17,241 bases of DNA, from NCBI GenBank assembly GCA_035316885.1, contig DATHII010000135.1, positions 1 to 17,241 of the forward strand. Reading direction: 5' to 3'. Position numbers and translations under genes: made by a program. This stretch comes from DASRTE01 sp035316885. GTDB lineage: Bacteria > Actinomycetota > Actinomycetes > Jiangellales > Jiangellaceae. Each line of letters starts with the position of its first letter. The stretch's first letter is position 1. The notes under the pieces were generated by a model. The model did no database searches. It was not told the DNA's origin and was given only the letters and a program-made list of their open reading frames with translations. This document shows, one piece after another, positions 14,407-17,241 of the stretch.

Positions 14407-14488
14407 TCACGTTCACCATGTTCCTGGACGGTTCACCAGGTTCGTGCGCCTGGTGAACGGTCCACCAGGGTGGTGAACGTGATCAACC
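14401..14488. repeat. 88-nt palindrome between convergent MBL and crp genes; possible bidirectional terminator
   Basis: Perfect 18-bp outer arms at 14401-14418 (GGTTGATCACGTTCACCA) and 14471-14488. An inner 10-bp perfect stem pairs 14431-14440 with 14449-14458, with an 8-nt loop; partial pairing (CCTGG/CCAGG) joins the two stems. GTTCACCA recurs inside each half, so the element is internally repetitive. It fills most of the 102-bp gap and includes the MBL stop codon. No T-tract follows on either strand, as is usual for high-GC actinobacterial terminators. Its TGATCA-bearing ends link it to the elements in bkdC. Confidence 0.85.
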
Positions 14489-14508
14489 TGCAGATCGGCG
14501 GGCGGACG

Positions 14509-15183
14509 TCAGCGGGCGCGGCGGCGCAGGCGCTCGATGTCGAGCAGGACGACCGAGCGTTGCTCGAGGCGCAGCCAGCCGCGTCCGGCGAAGTCGGCGA
14601 GGGCTTTGTTGACGGTCTCGCGCGAGGCCCCCACCAGTTGGGCCAGCTCCTCCTGGGTGAGGTCGTGAACCACCCGCACGCCTTCCTCGGACTGGACGCC
14701 GAACCGGTTCGACAGGTCGAGCAACTGCTTGGCGACCCGCCCGGGAACATCGGAGAACACCAGGTCGGCCAGCGTGTCGTTCGACCGCCGCAGCCGCTGC
14801 GCGAACTGGAGCAAGAGCCCCCGGGCGACCTCGGGCCGGCCGGTCAGCCAGGGCAGGAGGTCGGCGTGGCCGAGCCCGAGCAGCGCCGAGTCGATGACGG
14901 CGGTGACGGTGGCTGAGCGCGGGCCAGGGTCGAACAGCGACAGCTCGCCGAACATCTGCCCGGGCCCGAGCAGCGCCAGCAGGTTCTCGCGACCGTCGGG
15001 AGAAGTCCGGCCGAGCTTGATCTTGCCGCGAATGACGACGTAGACGCGATCGCCCTCGTCGCCCTCATGGAACAACACCTCTCCCCGTCCGAGGACGACC
15101 TCGCTCATCGAGGCCCGAAGCGCCGACGCAGCCTCGTCGTCGAGCTCCCGGAACAGCGGTGCGCTCCGCAGCACGTCGTCCAC
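14509..15183 (-). CDS. crp: Crp/GlxR-type cyclic-nucleotide-responsive regulator
   Basis: 224 residues, the same length as M. tuberculosis Crp. A cNMP-binding beta-barrel (about 8-120) has the phosphate-binding segment GELSLFDPGPRSATV (79-93, with Glu80 and Arg89), a dimerisation helix follows (about 110-145), and the C-terminal winged HTH is TQEELAQLVGASRETVNKAL (176-195). I chose GTG at 15183 because AGGAGG lies exactly 5 nt upstream and the length matches the family; the open frame runs on to 15459 without similarity. It is divergent from nth with a 183-bp gap that carries a Crp-like box 60 nt upstream of the start. It should act as a global regulator of carbon and energy metabolism with cAMP. 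Confidence 0.96.
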   Translation of the reverse strand: MDDVLRSAPLFRELDDEAASALRASMSEVVLGRGEVLFHEGDEGDRVYVVIRGKIKLGRTSPDGRENLLALLGPGQMFGELSLFDPGPRSATVTAVIDSALLGLGHADLLPWLTGRPEVARGLLLQFAQRLRRSNDTLADLVFSDVPGRVAKQLLDLSNRFGVQSEEGVRVVHDLTQEELAQLVGASRETVNKALADFAGRGWLRLEQRSVVLLDIERLRRRAR

Positions 15184-15242
15184 GCAAGCCTCCTCGCGAT
15201 CCGGCCGCCATCGGGCTGACCTGCCCGTCCGGCCGGCGCCGA

Positions 15243-15258
15243 AGTGTCGTACGTCACA
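15243..15258. promoter_or_regulatory. Candidate Crp/GlxR binding site in crp-nth gap
   Basis: AGTGTCGTACGTCACA compared with the actinobacterial Crp/GlxR consensus TGTGA-N2-TA-N2-TCACA: the right half and the central TA match fully and the left half has two mismatches. It lies 60 nt upstream of the crp start and 109 nt upstream of nth, which suits autoregulation. Assigned by eye. Confidence 0.55.
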
Positions 15259-15354
15259 GTGTGCCCGCCCATCATGACGGATCCAGCGGGTGGGCGAGCG
15301 GGTAAGCCGGCCGCAGCGGGAGCCGGTCCGGGTCGCTCCATCGGCACGACCTCC

Positions 15355-15360
15355 TAGGCT
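15355..15360 (+). promoter_or_regulatory. Putative -10 element of nth (leaderless transcript)
   Basis: TAGGCT ends 6 nt before the nth GTG, so transcription would start at or next to the start codon. No strong -35 is visible. No convincing ribosome-binding site precedes the GTG, which agrees with a leaderless mRNA. Confidence 0.35.
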
Positions 15361-15366
15361 GGAGCA

Positions 15367-16071
15367 GTGCGCACCGCCGTCCCGGAGTCCCACCTCGCCT
15401 TGGTCCGTCGCGCCCGCCGGATCAACCGCGAGCTGGCGCTGACCTATCCCGACGCACACTGCGAACTCGACTTCACTTCGCCGTTCGAGCTGCTCGTCGC
15501 CACCGTGCTGTCAGCGCAGACCACCGACGTACGCGTCAACATGGTCACGCCGACGTTGTTCGCGAAGTACCCGGCGCCAGCAGATCTCGCCGCCGCCAAT
15601 CGGGAGGACATCGAGTCGATCATCCAGTCGACCGGGTTCTTCCGGGCGAAGACACACGCGATCGTCGGGCTGTCGCAGGCGATCGTCGAGCGGTTCGGCG
15701 GCGAGGTCCCCGGCCGGCTCAAGGATCTCGTCACGTTGCCAGGAGTCGGCCGCAAGACCGCGAACGTCGTCCTCGGCAACGCCTTCGGTGTGCCCGGACT
15801 CACGGTCGACACACACTTCGGCCGGCTGGCCCGTCGGTTCGGCTGGACCGCCAACACCGACGCCGAGAAGATCGAGTCCGACGTGGCCGGGCTGTTCCCG
15901 AGGCGCGAGTGGACTATCCTCTCTCACCGGCTGATCTGGCACGGCCGGCGGTGCTGCCACTCCCGCCGGCCGGCCTGCGGTGCCTGCCCGCTGTCGCGAC
16001 TGTGCCCGTCGTACGGCGAGGGGCCGACCGATCCGAAGGTCGCCGCCAGGCTGCTCCGAGGGCCTGAGTGA
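15367..16071 (+). CDS. nth: Endonuclease III, DNA glycosylase/AP lyase
   Basis: 234 residues. Excises oxidised pyrimidines and nicks AP sites in base excision repair. Present are the helix-hairpin-helix LPGVGRKTANVVLG (124-137) with catalytic Lys130, catalytic Asp148 in VDTHFGR, LLVATVLSAQTTD (42-54), and the [4Fe-4S] loop Cys197-x6-Cys204-x2-Cys207-x5-Cys213. Length is slightly above that of E. coli Nth. It starts at GTG 15367 after a possible leaderless promoter and overlaps the NUDIX gene by 4 nt (GTGA). In M. tuberculosis a thioredoxin-like gene lies between nth and the NUDIX gene; it is absent here. Confidence 0.97.
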   Translation: MRTAVPESHLALVRRARRINRELALTYPDAHCELDFTSPFELLVATVLSAQTTDVRVNMVTPTLFAKYPAPADLAAANREDIESIIQSTGFFRAKTHAIVGLSQAIVERFGGEVPGRLKDLVTLPGVGRKTANVVLGNAFGVPGLTVDTHFGRLARRFGWTANTDAEKIESDVAGLFPRREWTILSHRLIWHGRRCCHSRRPACGACPLSRLCPSYGEGPTDPKVAARLLRGPE

Positions 16072-16727
16072 GCCTCGCCGCGCCGCCGCCACGATGGCTG
16101 CGCAGGATCGTCGACGCTGTCGACGACGTACGGGCGGAGCAGCTCGCCAGGCACTCTCCACCGCGGCCTGAGGCAGGGCGCGCCTCGGCGGTGCTAGCGC
16201 TGTTCGGCGAGTCTGCCGCCGGGTACGACGTGCTCCTGATCGAGCGTGCCTACGGTCTGCGCAACCACGCCGGGACTCCGGCGTTTCCGGGCGGTGTCAT
16301 CGATCCGGATGACGACGGTCCGGTGGCGGCTGCCCTGCGGGAAGCGGAGGAAGAGACCGGCCTCGACCCCTCAGGTGTCGACGTACTAGCCACACTTCCC
16401 CAGCTGTGGCTACCGGCCGGCGGCTATGTCGTCACACCCGTCCTGGCGTGGTGGCACGAGCCGTCGCCGGTGGGCGTAGTGGACGAGGCCGAGGTCGCCT
16501 CGGTCCACCGCGTGCCGCTCGTCGAGTTGGTCGAACCGGCCAACCGGTTGCGGGTGCACCACTCGAGCGGCCACGTCGGCCCGGCCTTCCGGGTCGGCGG
16601 GCTTCTCGTGTGGGGCTTCACGGCCGGCGTGCTGAGCTGGCTGCTCGACGTCGCCGGACTCGCCCGGCCATGGGACCGTACCCGGGTAGAGCCCCTGCCC
16701 CTGGCCGAACGAGCGGAGCGCCGGTGA
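16068..16727 (+). CDS. NUDIX hydrolase, CoA pyrophosphatase type (Rv3672c-like)
   Basis: 219 residues. The segment VLLIERAYGLRNHAGTPAFP plus GG (55-76) is the CoA-diphosphatase motif (LLxxRxxxLRxHxGxxxFPGG), directly followed by the Nudix box ending ALREAEEETGL (89-99). Such enzymes (YeaB/NUDT7 group) cleave CoA or oxidised CoA to phosphopantetheine and 3',5'-ADP. A hydrophobic stretch near 180-195 (GLLVWGFTAGVLSWLLDV) is probably a buried helix, not a membrane span. Coupled to nth upstream and to the marP-like gene downstream by GTGA overlaps, the same order as the M. tuberculosis marP locus minus one gene. Confidence 0.92.
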   Translation: MSLAAPPPRWLRRIVDAVDDVRAEQLARHSPPRPEAGRASAVLALFGESAAGYDVLLIERAYGLRNHAGTPAFPGGVIDPDDDGPVAAALREAEEETGLDPSGVDVLATLPQLWLPAGGYVVTPVLAWWHEPSPVGVVDEAEVASVHRVPLVELVEPANRLRVHHSSGHVGPAFRVGGLLVWGFTAGVLSWLLDVAGLARPWDRTRVEPLPLAERAERR

Positions 16728-17241
16728 TCCTCGGGCTCAACGTCGTCGACTGGCTGGTCATCGTGCTTGCCGTCGTCGTCGCCTACTCCGGGTGGAGCCA
16801 CGGCTTCCTGGTGGGGTTGCTCTCGTTCGTCGGCTTCATCGGAGGCGCGGCTGGAGGGCTGCTGCTCGCGCCGGCCGTGCTCGGCGACCTGGAACCTGGC
16901 CTCGGCGTGTCCGTGCTCGCGGTCCTCATCGTGCTGACGGTCGCCGTGATCGGCCAGGCGCTGTTGGCCTGGGCGGGGGGCTGGATGCGCAGCCGCGTCT
17001 CCTCGGAGCCGGCGCACCGGTTCGACGCGGCCGGCGGCGCGGTGCTGGGGGTCGTCGGGCTCCTGCTGGCCGCTTGGGCCGTAGGGCTCGCGATCTCGTC
17101 GGCCGCCATCCCGCAGGCGTCCGCGGCCGTGCGCGAGTCGAAGATCCTCCGGGCCGTCGACACAGTCGTGCCCGTCTCTCCCGACCTGCTGCGCGAAGCG
17201 TTCGAGTCGGTCGTCGCGGCGGGCCGGTTCCCGGAGGTCGT
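16724..17241 (+). CDS. marP: CvpA-domain membrane protein, N-terminal part of MarP-like serine protease (cut by edge)
   Basis: 172 codons are visible from GTG 16724, which overlaps the NUDIX TGA; the frame is open to the window edge. Hydrophobic segments at about 7-24, 29-50, 60-84 and 103-126 make the four-helix CvpA-like domain that anchors MarP in the membrane. The soluble part begins AAIPQASAAVRESKIL and continues PVSPDLLREAFESV, as expected before a periplasmic trypsin-like protease. The protease domain itself is not in the window, so the full identity is inferred from the helices, the order after nth and NUDIX, and the match with Rv3671c. In M. tuberculosis MarP is needed for acid resistance. 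A CvpA-only protein is the alternative. Confidence 0.85.
   Translation, partial: MILGLNVVDWLVIVLAVVVAYSGWSHGFLVGLLSFVGFIGGAAGGLLLAPAVLGDLEPGLGVSVLAVLIVLTVAVIGQALLAWAGGWMRSRVSSEPAHRFDAAGGAVLGVVGLLLAAWAVGLAISSAAIPQASAAVRESKILRAVDTVVPVSPDLLREAFESVVAAGRFPEV

Noticed and set aside
14401..14488. CRISPR-like array from the repeated GTTCACCA/TGGTGAAC units
   Set aside because: The repeats are inverted and nested with no uniform spacers and no cas genes nearby; it is a hairpin.
15184..15459. N-terminal extension of crp to an ATG at 15459
   Set aside because: The extension would overlap nth and has no Crp similarity, whereas GTG 15183 has a perfect AGGAGG and gives the family length of 224.

Overview
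The window is chromosomal DNA of a very GC-rich actinobacterium. Indicators are heavy G/C use at third codon positions, many GTG starts, a WhiB protein, a PASTA-tailed class A penicillin-binding protein, and a gene order matching the Mycobacterium tuberculosis block marP - NUDIX - nth - crp - MBL - ridA - DUF4177 - bagA/bagB (ArsA/Get3-like) - whiB4 - ponA2 (Rv3671c to Rv3682), read here in the opposite orientation. I recalled that synteny from memory and did not compute it. The genus cannot be fixed from this sequence; a Nocardioides-like or Frankia/Geodermatophilus-like lineage is a guess.

Layout. 1-412 (-): start of a DrrA-type ABC transporter ATPase that runs off the left edge. 686-3112 (-): ponA2-type bifunctional peptidoglycan synthase. 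3337-3630 (+): WhiB4/WblA-type iron-sulfur regulator, divergent from ponA2. 9341 down to 3646 (-): a tight five-gene run bkdA-bkdB-bkdC-bagA-bagB, in which branched-chain 2-oxoacid dehydrogenase E1alpha, E1beta and E2 are followed by two ArsA/Get3-like ATPases. Three of its four junctions are 4-nt ATGA overlaps. 9458-9964 (+): a divergent Lrp/AsnC regulator, probably BkdR. 10038-10467 (+): a decayed AraC-type regulator. 12124 down to 10446 (-): a coupled pair, an alpha/beta hydrolase and a squalene-cyclase-like alpha-toroid protein. 12167-14406 (+): DUF4177 - RidA - NUDIX - metallo-beta-lactamase fold operon. 14509-15183 (-): Crp. 15367 to the right edge (+): nth - CoA-type NUDIX - marP/CvpA-like (cut by the edge), joined by GTGA overlaps.

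How the parts fit together. The conserved backbone links cell-wall synthesis (PonA2), redox and global regulation (WhiB4, Crp), acid and oxidative stress (MarP), DNA repair (Nth) and metabolite repair (RidA, NUDIX, MBL). A block of about 6.3 kb (roughly 5.8-12.1 kb), carrying the bkd genes, their regulator, the AraC remnant and the hydrolase/toroid pair, sits between bagA and the DUF4177/ridA genes, which are near neighbours in M. tuberculosis.

The most unusual signal is a set of long inverted repeats with TGATCA near their outer ends. Two lie inside the bkdC reading frame, one in the N-terminal extension (18-bp perfect arms) and one in the linker before the catalytic domain (16-bp perfect arms). 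A larger one (18-bp perfect arms plus an inner stem) fills the gap between the convergent MBL and crp genes, and a short imperfect one lies upstream of whiB4. They may be an actinobacterial palindromic element able to insert in frame into proteins, analogous in behaviour to the Rickettsia palindromic elements. I saw no tRNA, rRNA, CRISPR array, transposase or phage gene.
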